Source: Pseudobutyrivibrio ruminis (GTDB lineage: Bacteria > Bacillota > Clostridia > Lachnospirales > Lachnospiraceae). From it: DNA of 64,000 nt. The stretch spans positions 1-64,000 of the forward strand of contig SVES01000002.1 of NCBI GenBank assembly GCA_015057305.1, in the 5' to 3' direction. Made by a program: the position numbers and the translations under genes. Numbering within the stretch: position 1 is the stretch's first letter; each line of letters begins with the position of its first letter. Of this stretch, positions 1-9,290 are shown piece by piece. The notes beneath the pieces were generated by a model that ran no database searches, was not told the DNA's origin, and saw only the letters and a program-made list of their open reading frames with translations.

Positions 1-23
1 TCCGTAGACTCCAGTTCCTCCTT

Positions 24-59
24 ATAAAAAAAAGAAAAGGTCGCGGCGGAAGCCGCGAC
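24..59 (-). terminator. Intrinsic terminator of the HAD phosphatase gene
   Basis: An 8-bp GC-rich stem (40-47 with 52-59) closes a 4-base loop. On the minus strand it is followed by a T-rich run (complement of 24-39). It lies just past the stop of the minus-strand gene ending at 105, so it most likely ends that transcript. Confidence 0.8.
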
Positions 60-77
60 ACTTTGTCTACACTCTGA

Positions 78-109
78 AATCCCTTGTTAATTACAAGGGA
101 TTTTTTATT
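78..109 (+). terminator. Intrinsic terminator for a plus-strand gene upstream of the window
   Basis: A perfect 10-bp stem (78-87 with 93-102) with a 5-base loop is followed by TTTTATTTT on the plus strand. It would end a plus-strand transcript that enters from the left edge. Its U-tract overlaps the last codons of the minus-strand phosphatase gene. Confidence 0.75.
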
Positions 110-755
110 TTATAATATCTAATAATTCACTGCTGTGGTCGATAAATGCAACAGGATGAAATTGACCAAGTACATCCATTCCTCGAAATCCATAGGTGCA
201 AAGAACATAGTCTAGACCAGAGTTTTCAGCGGTTGCAGCATCCACCTCGGAATCTCCTACATATAAAACCTTGGAGCGGTCTGTAATATTAAGAGCATCC
301 AAAGCCAGATTAATAGGCGCTGGGTCAGGTTTTCTAGGATGTTTTCCGTTGTCGCCAATAACGATTGATATGTCAGGAGCAAAAAAATCATTAAGTAGTG
401 ATTCGCTGGCGGTCTGGCCCTTGTTTGTAACTATGGCCATTTTGATACCCATTTTAGATAGTTTTTTAGTAGTATCTAATATGCCATCATATGGTTTGGT
501 TTTTATAAGGTTGTGAGTGTTATAGTATGCCACGAATTCATGGAAAAATTCATCAAAATGTTCATATGCTTCACCTTCTGGAAGAGCCCTTACCACTAAC
601 ATTCTTAACCCGTTTCCCACAAAGCGTCGAACGTCATCAATGGAGTGAGTAGGTAATCCATATTTGTCTAGCATATAGTTTATCGAATCGGTTAAATCCT
701 CTAGGGTATACAATAATGTTCCATCCAGGTCGAATAAAATTGTCTCGTATTTCAT
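105..755 (-). CDS. HAD-superfamily phosphatase, phosphoglycolate phosphatase-like
   Basis: A 216-aa haloacid-dehalogenase-fold hydrolase, probably a cytosolic small-molecule phosphatase of the Gph/PpaX/YjjG type. Motif I is FDLDGTL near the N-terminus, with D9 the expected nucleophile and D11 the acid/base. A helical cap spans about residues 18-85, motif III lies around GKHPRKPDP, and motif IV is GDSEVDAATA, the Mg-binding acidic pair. Length is normal for the family. A GAGG Shine-Dalgarno precedes the ATG at 755. It is divergent from the acetyltransferase gene. The exact substrate cannot be read from sequence; phosphoglycolate or pyrophosphate are the usual guesses. Confidence 0.88.
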   Translation of the reverse strand: MKYETILFDLDGTLLYTLEDLTDSINYMLDKYGLPTHSIDDVRRFVGNGLRMLVVRALPEGEAYEHFDEFFHEFVAYYNTHNLIKTKPYDGILDTTKKLSKMGIKMAIVTNKGQTASESLLNDFFAPDISIVIGDNGKHPRKPDPAPINLALDALNITDRSKVLYVGDSEVDAATAENSGLDYVLCTYGFRGMDVLGQFHPVAFIDHSSELLDIIK

Positions 756-876
756 AATTACTTTTCCTCTTTTCTATTTATCAATATTATAATATTTCCA
801 TAAGTCTATTGTTGATTAATAATAATTCATTTGATATGATTTTTTTAGTTATTATTTATGTGCGAAAGGGAGAAAA

Positions 877-1395
877 ATGGATTACTTAATTAGAGAGGCT
901 GAAATTTCCGACGCAAAAGCAATACATGATATTTATGGCTATTATGTTGAAAATACTTATGTTACATTTTCAGAGGAAAACCCCTCAGTAGGTGAATATG
1001 AGGAAAAAATTTTAAATACCAAAAAGAATTATCCCTATATAGTTGCCTGTGATAAAGCGGGACAGGTTCTGGGAATGGCTTATGGTGGCAGACTTCGTCA
1101 GCATGACGCCTATAAATATGCGGTTGAGACTACAATTTATTTAGCGGCTGATGTACCTAAACAAAAGGGTATAGGAAAGGCACTATACCTGGAGCTTGAG
1201 AAAAGGCTTAAGGCAGGGGGATATAAGTTTATGTATGGTGTTATTACAGATGATAATTATCCTAGCATTGAGTTTCACAAGCATCTCGGATTTGAAGAAG
1301 TAGGACATTTTACTGATATTGGATATAAATTTGGAAATTGGAAAGGAATAGTATGGCTTAGAAAGCAGATAGGGTCTCTATCTGATATGCCATAG
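877..1395 (+). CDS. GNAT N-acetyltransferase, phosphinothricin acetyltransferase-like
   Basis: A 172-aa GCN5-related acetyltransferase. The N-terminal IREAEISDAKAIHDIY opening and the VTFSEENPS segment are typical of the Pat/Bar (YncA/MnaT-like) branch, which acetylates small amines such as methionine derivatives or phosphinothricin. The acetyl-CoA pyrophosphate loop is QKGIGKAL around residues 108-115, followed by the NYPSIEFHKHLGF motif. The start is supported by GGGAG seven bases upstream. The gene ends eight bases before the GH25 gene, so the two are probably co-transcribed although their functions are not obviously linked. The natural substrate is unknown. Confidence 0.85.
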   Translation: MDYLIREAEISDAKAIHDIYGYYVENTYVTFSEENPSVGEYEEKILNTKKNYPYIVACDKAGQVLGMAYGGRLRQHDAYKYAVETTIYLAADVPKQKGIGKALYLELEKRLKAGGYKFMYGVITDDNYPSIEFHKHLGFEEVGHFTDIGYKFGNWKGIVWLRKQIGSLSDMP

Positions 1396-1402
1396 GACAT
1401 AA

Positions 1403-2410
1403 ATGAAAAAGACATTAAGATATTTTTTTGTTTCAATTTTATCGATAATATTTACACTTATTGCTGTGTGCATTATTTACATCATGGCAGAGACACATAA
1501 TCACTCAGCAAATAATAATAACGGGAATACTGAAACCTACACCAGCCAGGAGGTTGCGGAGCTGGTAGATGAGGCGCAAATAGAGGGTAGGGCCTCCATT
1601 TTAAATCAGATTAAGGAATCCCTTGAAAGTGGTAATACCGTTATTTCAGTACTGAAATCATTATATCCTGAATACATTGTTGTGGCTGCAAACTCAAAGT
1701 ATAATTTTGTTGCTATAAATAATGATTTGCCTATGAACAGCTTCAATATAGACAACCTTCAGGAAAATGAAAAAGGGCAATATTCCTATATAGTGGATGG
1801 ACAAACTACATCAAGGTTTGGTATAGATGTATCGTCCCATCAGGGCGACATAGACTGGGCGGCAGTGGCTGCTGATGGTGTTGAGTTTGCATTTATCAGA
1901 GCCGTGTATAGAGGCTATGGCACTGGCAAGCTCATGATAGATGAAAAATGTCTTGAAAATATTCAGGGGGCGCAGGCTGCAGGAATTGATGTGGGTGTGT
2001 ATGTGTTTTCACAGGCTATTAATCAGGCAGAGGTGCTTGAGGAAGCCTCCACAGTAATTGGCATGCTACAAGGATATACATTGCAGCTTCCAATTGTTTT
2101 TGATGTTGAGAAGGTTTCGGATAGCTCCGCTAGAACTAATAATCTGACAGTAGAAGATAGAACAAATCTTACAATAACATTCCTAGAAGCAATTAAAAAT
2201 GCTGGATATCAACCTATGTTTTATCATAATACTGAAATGGGGGCAATGCTTCTTGATTTAACCCAGCTTACAGAGTATCCAAAATGGTTTGCAGGTTACA
2301 ATAAAGAATTCTATTGGCCATATGAATATTCATTGTGGCAGTATTCTGAAACAGGTAGCATTAGTGGAATTAATGGAAATGTAGATTTAGATATTTGGCT
2401 AGCCCAATAG
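1403..2410 (+). CDS. Membrane-anchored GH25 muramidase (lysozyme-like)
   Basis: A 335-aa protein with an N-terminal membrane anchor or uncleaved signal (about residues 8-30), a linker of about 110 residues, and a C-terminal glycoside hydrolase family 25 domain (about 138-335). Diagnostic GH25 segments are FGIDVSSHQGDIDW, FAFIRA, the GVYVFSQA strand and FDVEK, which supply the acidic catalytic residues. GH25 enzymes cut the beta-1,4 bond between MurNAc and GlcNAc in peptidoglycan, so a role in wall turnover outside the membrane is inferred. Its stop codon lies in the loop of a terminator hairpin shared with the converging aminotransferase gene. Confidence 0.9.
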   Translation: MKKTLRYFFVSILSIIFTLIAVCIIYIMAETHNHSANNNNGNTETYTSQEVAELVDEAQIEGRASILNQIKESLESGNTVISVLKSLYPEYIVVAANSKYNFVAINNDLPMNSFNIDNLQENEKGQYSYIVDGQTTSRFGIDVSSHQGDIDWAAVAADGVEFAFIRAVYRGYGTGKLMIDEKCLENIQGAQAAGIDVGVYVFSQAINQAEVLEEASTVIGMLQGYTLQLPIVFDVEKVSDSSARTNNLTVEDRTNLTITFLEAIKNAGYQPMFYHNTEMGAMLLDLTQLTEYPKWFAGYNKEFYWPYEYSLWQYSETGSISGINGNVDLDIWLAQ

Positions 2411-2426
2411 TAGGCTAGCCAATTTT
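2395..2426 (+). terminator. Terminator overlapping two convergent gene ends
   Basis: A perfect 10-bp stem (2395-2404 with 2413-2422) with an 8-base loop is followed by TTTT. The GH25 stop codon (2408-2410) lies in the loop and the aminotransferase stop codon (complement of 2399-2401) lies in the left stem, so both convergent genes terminate in one hairpin. The U-tract favours plus-strand termination. Confidence 0.75.
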
Positions 2427-3487
2427 GTATTATCCTCAGGATTCATAAAGCAAAATCTGATATAGTTTTCTCCCAGATATGGGAATGTAGAACAATCTCT
2501 AATCATTAGTCCCTGGCGGATGCACTTATCAAATAGCATACCGCTAGTGATATTATCATCCAGGATTTTTAATAGCATAAAGTTGCCTTCTGGCTTGTAA
2601 GGTTTGAAACGGGTGCTTTCTTCAAACAGCTTGAAAAGTCTATCACGCTCTGATTTGATTAAAGCCCTGGTGGTTTTAATGTACTGTTCATCTTGAAACA
2701 TTAACGTTCCTGCAACAACTGCTATGGAATTGATAGTCCATGGATCCTTGCGGCGGTTGATAGATTGAAGTAAGTCTGCATTAGAGCAGATTGCGTAGCC
2801 TAGGCGAAGTCCCGGTGCAGCAAAAAACTTGGAGGTGCCACGAAGGATTGCAATGTTTGTATAGGTTCTAGTGAGACTGACTGAGGAGATTTTATCGACG
2901 TTTTCAGCAAACTCCACATAGGTTTCATCTACCATAACAAAGATATCACACTCCTTGCAGGCGTCCAAAATTCGGCGCATAGAATGTGTGTCTATTGCAG
3001 TGCCTGTAGGGTTATTGGGATTACATATTATAAGCATATCAATGTCTTCTGATAGCTTGCTTATAAAATGATTGCAGTCAAGTACAAAATCATTTTCTTC
3101 TCTAAGAGGATAGTAAATAGTCTTGCCTCCACCCAGTGCAATTTCACGCTCATACTCAGAATAGGTAGGTCCAAGAATCATTGCCTTTTTTGGCTGTTCA
3201 ATTTGTACAAAAAGAGATATCAGCTCAGTGGAACCGTTGCCTACTATGATATTTTCAACTTCAATTGAGCAGTAATTGGCAATACACTGTCTAAGCTTAA
3301 CATAGTCTCTGTCAGGATAGGTGGTGATGCAATCAATTTGTTCTGTAATACCAGCTTTTAGCATTGGAGAAATGCCCAGTGGATTGACATTGGCAGAGAA
3401 ACTGATTATATCTTCTTTTTTAATACCATAAATTTTTTCTATTTTCTCTAAATCACTTCCGTGAAAATGGTCTTTATGTTTTATCAT
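2399..3487 (-). CDS. PLP-dependent class I/II aminotransferase (HisC/CobD-like)
   Basis: A 362-aa fold-type-I PLP enzyme. It shows the N-terminal HGSD and SANVNPLG segments, the cofactor contact NPNNPTG, the DETYVEF motif and the Schiff-base lysine in GTSKFFAAPGLRLGY, followed by a C-terminal RFCF arginine motif. The HGSD...SANVNPLG opening resembles L-threonine-O-3-phosphate decarboxylase (CobD), while overall it also fits histidinol-phosphate aminotransferase. No cobalamin or other histidine genes are adjacent, so the substrate is open. The start chosen is the ATG at 3487, with GAGGTG six bases upstream; an in-frame GTG at 3496 overlaps that Shine-Dalgarno and is less likely. Confidence 0.83.
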   Translation of the reverse strand: MIKHKDHFHGSDLEKIEKIYGIKKEDIISFSANVNPLGISPMLKAGITEQIDCITTYPDRDYVKLRQCIANYCSIEVENIIVGNGSTELISLFVQIEQPKKAMILGPTYSEYEREIALGGGKTIYYPLREENDFVLDCNHFISKLSEDIDMLIICNPNNPTGTAIDTHSMRRILDACKECDIFVMVDETYVEFAENVDKISSVSLTRTYTNIAILRGTSKFFAAPGLRLGYAICSNADLLQSINRRKDPWTINSIAVVAGTLMFQDEQYIKTTRALIKSERDRLFKLFEESTRFKPYKPEGNFMLLKILDDNITSGMLFDKCIRQGLMIRDCSTFPYLGENYIRFCFMNPEDNTKLASLLLG

Positions 3488-3557
3488 ATTCGTCACCTCG
3501 CTTCTAACATAGTATCACCTTGTAAAATAATTATCTACAATTTTGTTCGTTATTGAT

Positions 3558-3585
3558 TTGAAAACACAACATGTTGTGTTATAAT
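3558..3585 (+). promoter_or_regulatory. Promoter with an 18-bp palindromic operator in its spacer
   Basis: TTGAAA (3558-3563) and TATAAT (3580-3585) are separated by 16 bases. A perfect 18-bp palindrome, AACACAACATGTTGTGTT, occupies 3563-3580 and so fills the spacer exactly. A repressor bound there would block RNA polymerase. It is the evident promoter of the 3652-10496 operon. Confidence 0.75.
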
Positions 3586-3651
3586 TTGATATGAATATGC
3601 TAGGAGTAGTGTGTTAACCGCCAAACTCCAGTAATTGTTGAGGGTATTGTT

Positions 3652-6600
3652 TTGAGAAAAAGAATCTATCGAATATCAGAGGATAAATTCGATGACTTAA
3701 AACCGGATATAGAGTTTGAGGCTGAGCAGATTGATGAGACCTGCTTTGTTTCTGATGAGTTTTCTGGAAGTATTTATTTTAAAAGTACTAATGGAGTTAA
3801 GATACGTGGCGTAGTTTATTGTGATAGTCCATATGTCCAGATTGAAGAACCATGGTTCGACAAAGAAAATGTTCATATTGAGTACAAGGTTGCTGATTAC
3901 AATTTCAAGGCTGGAGAAAAGCTTACTGGCAAGTTTACCATTATTGCTGTAGGAATAGAAAAGCAAATTGACTTCACAATCACTTATATCAAAAGACCGT
4001 TAATGTCCTCTGTAGGAGAAATCAAGACCTTGGAGGAATATTGTGAGCTTGCTCAGAATCATTTCACAGAGGCTGTATCTTTATTTTACACAGACAGATT
4101 TTCAGAGTTTATTTCCGATTTTGATAAGCGCACAAGGCTTTTATATAGAGGCTTTAAGGCAGCCCCTGTTGCATCTGTAAATGTAGATGAGTTCCTGGTT
4201 TCTACTGGATATAAGCCAAAGATGACCTTTGATTTACAGGAACGTGAGGACAAATACTTTGAAGTAAATGAAAATGTCAGGGGAGAGATAGAAATTACCC
4301 GTTCTACATGGGGCTATATCGATATAAAGGTTTCTTGCGATGCGGATTTTGTTTCTGTGGAAAAGAATAGTATCACTTCTGATTTCTTTCTTGGTTCAAT
4401 TTTCAATATGAATTATTACATCCATAAGGACAAAATGCATGAGGGGCTGAATTTTGCCAAGATTACTTTTGACTATAGGGATATTCATAAGGAAATTACC
4501 ATCGTTGCATCTACTGCCAGAGAGGATGCCAAGCTTGAGACCGAATCTCATAATAAAAACATGTATGTTTTAAAGGCATGTAGATTATACGAGGATTTCA
4601 GACTGAGGCGAATTACCACTAGCCAATGGTGTCATGAAACATTGGAAATTCTTGCTGAAATAGCAAAGAACGAAGAACTGGATAATTTTAACCTGTTGAC
4701 CAAGGCACTTTTGCATGTGACTAATAATCAAAAGCAGGAAGCACTTTGGATAATACAGGATTTAAAGCGTTCAATCGAAGATAAGGGAAGCGCTGAGTGG
4801 GCCTATCTTCTTTACGTGTGCACCCTTATAGAGCGAGAAGAGGATTATGTTGATAGACTAACTGAAAATATAGAGGTTATTTTCAGGGAACATCCAAATG
4901 ATGTTAGAATCTTTTGGTTTTTGTTGTTTTTAAGGAAAGAATACATTAAAAATTCTACAGCAAAGCTTAGAGATATTGCAGAATGGATTAATCGTGGTGT
5001 TGATTCCCCACTTTTATATATTGAAGCCTACTACATTTATGTACAGGATCCATATCTTATCACAGCCTTTGATGAGGTGACTATAAAGGTTCTTAATTGG
5101 GCTCGAAAAAAGAATGCTATTTCTCGGGATATTGCTATCCAGATGATTCATGTTTTGGATAATGAGAGAGTTTTCAATTCGAAGGTTATGCCTATTCTTG
5201 AAAGCTGCTACGAGATTTATCCTGATTTGCAGCTATTGCTTTCAATTGTGTCATATTTACTTAGAGCCAATTTTGTTGAACCTAAGTATTTTAAATGGTA
5301 CAAGCTGGCAATAGAGGCTAATTTACATGTGTCTGGCATTTTTGAGGCTTACATGGATGCAATGCCTTCATATTCTGTAGATAAATTTCCGCAGATTTTG
5401 ACTATGTTTTTCAAATACAATAATGATCTTTCATACGAAAAGAAAGCCTTATTGTATGCAAATATTATCCTTCATCGCAGTGATGATTTGGATACTTATG
5501 AACACTATGAGCAGGCAATTGAAGCCTTTGCCTTAGAGCAGCTAAAGCTTGGAAGGCTGGATGATAATTTGGCTGTTTGTTATCAACGTTTGATGGAGTT
5601 AGGGATTTTTGATTCTGAAGTGGCTAGACTTATGTCTGAGCTTGCCTTTAAAAAGAAGCTTGCAGTTATTAATTCAAATGTGCGCCGTATCTTTTTATAT
5701 CAGGAGGAGTTCAAGGCCCCAACCATTTCAAATGTTATCGACCATAGAGCCTACATAAACTACATTGGCAGTAAAGGGGTTATTTTCCTTGAGGATGAGG
5801 ATGGTTATCTATTTGTTGATGATGAAGCCTTTCTAACAGAGGATGTTATTAACGCTACAGAGTATTATAACACCCTTAAAGAGCTTACCACCGCAAGCTT
5901 ACCTTATGTACTTACAGATTTTGAAAGAGCCGTAGAAGATGATAATCCTGAGCAGCAACCAGCTGTGGAGGATGTTAAGCTTGTCCTTGAGTCAAATTTG
6001 ATTTCCCTTGATTATGTTCGAAGAATTTATCCAAAGCTGATTCAAGTACTTAGAGATAATGATGAAGATGGAATGATTATTCACCATTTCATGGAAGAAG
6101 CCGATTTAAAGTCTTTAAGTGAAGATGTTATTGGTCTTGTACTTGAGGTGTTTATTTCAAATGGCAAATATGATGAAGCATATTATATGCTTAAAAATAC
6201 CAATGCTTCTAAGCTCAAGCCTGAGATTCTTGGAAAGCTTTGTAAATATTTAGTGTCAAAAGCGCCAGAGCAGGTTGATGATTTCTTGATTCTTTTATCA
6301 GCATCTCTTGTTTCTAAGGGCATTTATTTAGGGGAAATTGTCAGGTATCTTGTTAGATTTTTTGTTGGACCCACAGATACAATGCTTCTCATATACAAGG
6401 ATGCCTACGAGAGAGGGGATGATGTAGTTGAATTTGCAGAACGAATCCTCACACAGGTTTTATACAGAGATTTTCTCTGTGACAATATAATGGATGTCTT
6501 TGACACATACGCCAGCAGACGCAATAACAAAATGATTGTTGAAGCATTTCTTACTTTCCAGGCCCATGAGTATTTATCAGAACAAAAGCAGGTGCCAGAG

Positions 6601-7188
6601 GAGATTTTCGCTCATATCTATCATAGATATCAAAAGGGATTATCTGTTAACGAGAGTATGCGCATAGCTCTTTTAAAATATTTGTGTATGCAAAAGAATT
6701 TAGAAGAAGATGAGCTTGATATGCTTGATGCACTTTTGGCAGATGCAATACTTAGAAATCAATATTTTGGCTTTTTTGTAAATTGTAATGAAAAGCTTCG
6801 CATTAAATATCATCTATATGACAAGCATTTTGTAGAAATTACTACTGCAAAAAGGAAGTCGGTTGTCATTACCTATTCTATAAATGGACAGCCTCCTGTC
6901 CAGGAGGATATGATAGAAATGTATGATGGCCTTTATGTAAAGCAGTTTATTCTTTTCTATGGAGATGAATTACGATATGAAATATATTGTGATGAATTGT
7001 CCAATGAGCCACTAAAGTCGCAAACCATTGTAATGAGCGATGAGCCTGATATAAAAAATGGTCGATTTGCATTGATGAATAGTATCAGCAGATATCAAAT
7101 GTATGGCGAAAATGGAGAGCTTGCTACAGCCCTTAAAAATTATCAAGGGTTAGATACAGTTACAAGGGATTTATTTAATATTATTTAA
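3652..7188 (+). CDS. DUF5717-like giant protein with Ig-like and helical-repeat regions
   Basis: A 1178-aa protein that I associate with the Lachnospiraceae family DUF5717; its function is unknown. The N-terminus holds two beta-rich Ig-like units (about 20-115 and 180-290) that look homologous: both carry an F-x-G-x-I strand followed by a Val-x-Cys-Asp segment and a V-x-x-E strand. Residues 300-1050 are almost all helical with TPR-like spacing, and a beta-rich domain closes the protein (about 1065-1178). No signal peptide or membrane segment is seen, so a cytoplasmic scaffold is inferred. Translation starts at TTG 3652, with AGGG seven bases upstream. It is first in an operon with an Hsp70-fold ATPase (gap 11 bases). 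Confidence 0.8.
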   Translation: MRKRIYRISEDKFDDLKPDIEFEAEQIDETCFVSDEFSGSIYFKSTNGVKIRGVVYCDSPYVQIEEPWFDKENVHIEYKVADYNFKAGEKLTGKFTIIAVGIEKQIDFTITYIKRPLMSSVGEIKTLEEYCELAQNHFTEAVSLFYTDRFSEFISDFDKRTRLLYRGFKAAPVASVNVDEFLVSTGYKPKMTFDLQEREDKYFEVNENVRGEIEITRSTWGYIDIKVSCDADFVSVEKNSITSDFFLGSIFNMNYYIHKDKMHEGLNFAKITFDYRDIHKEITIVASTAREDAKLETESHNKNMYVLKACRLYEDFRLRRITTSQWCHETLEILAEIAKNEELDNFNLLTKALLHVTNNQKQEALWIIQDLKRSIEDKGSAEWAYLLYVCTLIEREEDYVDRLTENIEVIFREHPNDVRIFWFLLFLRKEYIKNSTAKLRDIAEWINRGVDSPLLYIEAYYIYVQDPYLITAFDEVTIKVLNWARKKNAISRDIAIQMIHVLDNERVFNSKVMPILESCYEIYPDLQLLLSIVSYLLRANFVEPKYFKWYKLAIEANLHVSGIFEAYMDAMPSYSVDKFPQILTMFFKYNNDLSYEKKALLYANIILHRSDDLDTYEHYEQAIEAFALEQLKLGRLDDNLAVCYQRLMELGIFDSEVARLMSELAFKKKLAVINSNVRRIFLYQEEFKAPTISNVIDHRAYINYIGSKGVIFLEDEDGYLFVDDEAFLTEDVINATEYYNTLKELTTASLPYVLTDFERAVEDDNPEQQPAVEDVKLVLESNLISLDYVRRIYPKLIQVLRDNDEDGMIIHHFMEEADLKSLSEDVIGLVLEVFISNGKYDEAYYMLKNTNASKLKPEILGKLCKYLVSKAPEQVDDFLILLSASLVSKGIYLGEIVRYLVRFFVGPTDTMLLIYKDAYERGDDVVEFAERILTQVLYRDFLCDNIMDVFDTYASRRNNKMIVEAFLTFQAHEYLSEQKQVPEEIFAHIYHRYQKGLSVNESMRIALLKYLCMQKNLEEDELDMLDALLADAILRNQYFGFFVNCNEKLRIKYHLYDKHFVEITTAKRKSVVITYSINGQPPVQEDMIEMYDGLYVKQFILFYGDELRYEIYCDELSNEPLKSQTIVMSDEPDIKNGRFALMNSISRYQMYGENGELATALKNYQGLDTVTRDLFNII

Positions 7189-7199
7189 AGGACTAAAAA

Positions 7200-8441
7200 A
7201 TGAGTAATTCTGAGGGAGCTTACCTTGGCATAGACATAAGCTCAAGGAGTACAGTACTTAGTATTTACAAATCGAATATGGAAGAACCGGCTACAGTCAG
7301 TACAGTTCTTGGTGAGGAAAATTATTCTATACCAACTGTGCTTGCTAAAAGGCTAGGTATGGGGCAGTGGTTTTTTGGAGATGAGGCTGTTTTAAAAAGC
7401 AGAGTAAAAGAGGCGGTCCTTGTAGAGGATTTATATAATCTTGCACTGGCAAATGAAAATGTTTTTCTAGATGGTGAGGATTACACTGCAAGGGATTTAA
7501 TGGTTATCTTTTTTAATAAACTGTTTTCTATACCAGGTCCGATGGCTGCTATGGGAGAGATTGAAAAGCTGGTAATCTGCGTTCCACAAATCAGTATTCA
7601 AGTTATGGAACTAATGAATTTTGTGGTGGCGAAGCTAAAGATTGATTCCAAGAAACTTATGATAATAGATAGGAATGAATGTTTTTATTATTATGCTTTG
7701 TCGGGAAAGCCAGAGCTGTTTTTGTACAATGTTGCATTGTTTGACTATAGCGGTACCAATATGATTTCCTGCGTTATGAATAGGAATCAGGCCACCAGAC
7801 CACAGCTGATTACTCTTGATGTTGTCAATCATGGTGATATTACAGAAAACAAGGATGAGCTTTTTGATGAGATCATCGCTGACACCTTTGGAAGTAAGTT
7901 ATTTTCTTCTGTATACCTTGTGGGAGATGGCTTCGATGGTGATTGGATGAAGGAAAGCCTATCGAGACTTTGTAAGGGGCGTAAGGTTTTTCTTGGAAAA
8001 AATCTTTATTCTAAAGGAGCTTGCTACGGCGGTTATATAAAAGATGGTAAAAGAGATTGGCCTTTTATTTTTATTGGTGATAATGATTTAAAGCTCAATC
8101 TTTCTATAAAGATTTTAGACAAGAATGTAATGAAATTTTTCACACTGATAGATGCAGGTGAAAGTTGGTATGACGCCAAGGGTGAGTGTGAGGTTATTTT
8201 AGATGGCGAACCTGAATTTGAAGTATATATTCAGCGTCCTGAATCTCGTGAGGCTCATACGGAGGTCTTAGAATTAACAGATTTACCTAAGAGAGAAAAT
8301 CGGACTACAAGGCTTCGTATTGAAGCAAGACCGATTTCAGATGTTGATGTATCTATCGTAATTACGGATTTAGGTTTTGGTGAAATATCGCCTTCCTCAG
8401 GGAAAAGCTGGGAGCATACTATTTCACTGAAAGGGGTTTAA
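7200..8441 (+). CDS. Hsp70/actin-fold ATPase-like protein (DUF5716-like)
   Basis: A 413-aa protein with the layout of an Hsp70/actin-superfamily nucleotide-binding domain. A phosphate-1 loop YLGIDISSRSTVLSIY lies near the N-terminus, a degenerate phosphate-2 strand VALFDYSGTNMISCV near residue 178, and an adenosine-type VYLVGDGFDGDW near 238, followed by NLYSKGACYGG, which resembles the DnaK-family NxxAxGAA helix. A beta-sandwich tail (about 310-413) occupies the place of a small substrate-binding domain. The family is DUF5716 as I recall it. Chaperone, cytoskeletal or signalling roles are all possible. Its stop overlaps the next start by one base (TAATG), so translation is coupled. Confidence 0.78.
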   Translation: MSNSEGAYLGIDISSRSTVLSIYKSNMEEPATVSTVLGEENYSIPTVLAKRLGMGQWFFGDEAVLKSRVKEAVLVEDLYNLALANENVFLDGEDYTARDLMVIFFNKLFSIPGPMAAMGEIEKLVICVPQISIQVMELMNFVVAKLKIDSKKLMIIDRNECFYYYALSGKPELFLYNVALFDYSGTNMISCVMNRNQATRPQLITLDVVNHGDITENKDELFDEIIADTFGSKLFSSVYLVGDGFDGDWMKESLSRLCKGRKVFLGKNLYSKGACYGGYIKDGKRDWPFIFIGDNDLKLNLSIKILDKNVMKFFTLIDAGESWYDAKGECEVILDGEPEFEVYIQRPESREAHTEVLELTDLPKRENRTTRLRIEARPISDVDVSIVITDLGFGEISPSSGKSWEHTISLKGV

Positions 8442-9271
8442 TGAGTACTTTAATTTATTGTGCTAATTCAATAGCTGCTACTCCTTATTATATTGAGGAG
8501 GCATCTTTAAATGTATATTCCTTGGAAGAGCTTAGCTATTTTATGCTAAATAATATTTACCTATTATCCACAAGGCTTATGAATGCGGAATTGTGTAATT
8601 GGATTGGTAGAGAGCTAAAGCAGCCAAAGCTTGCAAGCGAATTATTGTCTATGGTGCAAAACAATTCGCCATTACACATTTTTGTGGGACATATTTTAAA
8701 TGCAAATGGTTATGCATCAAACAAAGAGATAAAGGATGCTCTGGCTATCATTTCAACCTTTGAAAACAAATCAGAGGCAGAAAGAAAAAAGCTTAGAGCA
8801 GATAGACTTATGGCTGGAGGCAAGCTTGTAGATGCCATGTATGAGTACGAGACCTTGCTTTCAGACGAAGTTGCTAAGACCATGTCTAGAATTACAGAAG
8901 GTGATGTGTATCATAATCTTGGTTGTGCCTTTGCAAAGCTTTTCTTTTTTGAAGAAGCCTGTAGATGCTTTGATGAGGGGTATAAGCGCAATCAGAAAAA
9001 GCAAACACTTTATCAGCTTTTATATTCAGCTAGATGTGCAAAGAATAAGCAGATGTTTGACGAGTATGTTTCCAAATATCAGGTTTCTAGGGCAGATGTG
9101 GAGGAAGTACTGCAGATTGTTTCGAGAGCCACTGTAAAAGAAGATATTGTAGGCTTCGACAGCTCTGTAAATGATTTATTGTACGGCAATTCAAGTGAAG
9201 AAGCTAAGGCTACAATCGAAAATGTTATAGCTAATTGGAAAAAAGAGTATATTAGGATTTGTAGAATTTAA
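8441..9271 (+). CDS. TPR-like helical protein of the Hsp70-fold operon
   Basis: A 276-aa protein with no family I can name. It is predicted to be all helical. Residues 110-220 read as TPR-like helix pairs, with segments such as VYHNLGCAFAKLFFFEEACR having the W/L-G-Y-A-F spacing of TPR motifs. No signal peptide or membrane helix is present. It is translationally coupled to the upstream ATPase gene and followed 19 bases later by the membrane coiled-coil gene. By position it may be an adaptor between the ATPase and the other two products; that is inference only. Confidence 0.72.
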   Translation: MSTLIYCANSIAATPYYIEEASLNVYSLEELSYFMLNNIYLLSTRLMNAELCNWIGRELKQPKLASELLSMVQNNSPLHIFVGHILNANGYASNKEIKDALAIISTFENKSEAERKKLRADRLMAGGKLVDAMYEYETLLSDEVAKTMSRITEGDVYHNLGCAFAKLFFFEEACRCFDEGYKRNQKKQTLYQLLYSARCAKNKQMFDEYVSKYQVSRADVEEVLQIVSRATVKEDIVGFDSSVNDLLYGNSSEEAKATIENVIANWKKEYIRICRI

Positions 9272-9290
9272 CTTTTGTGGGGAGAAATAT

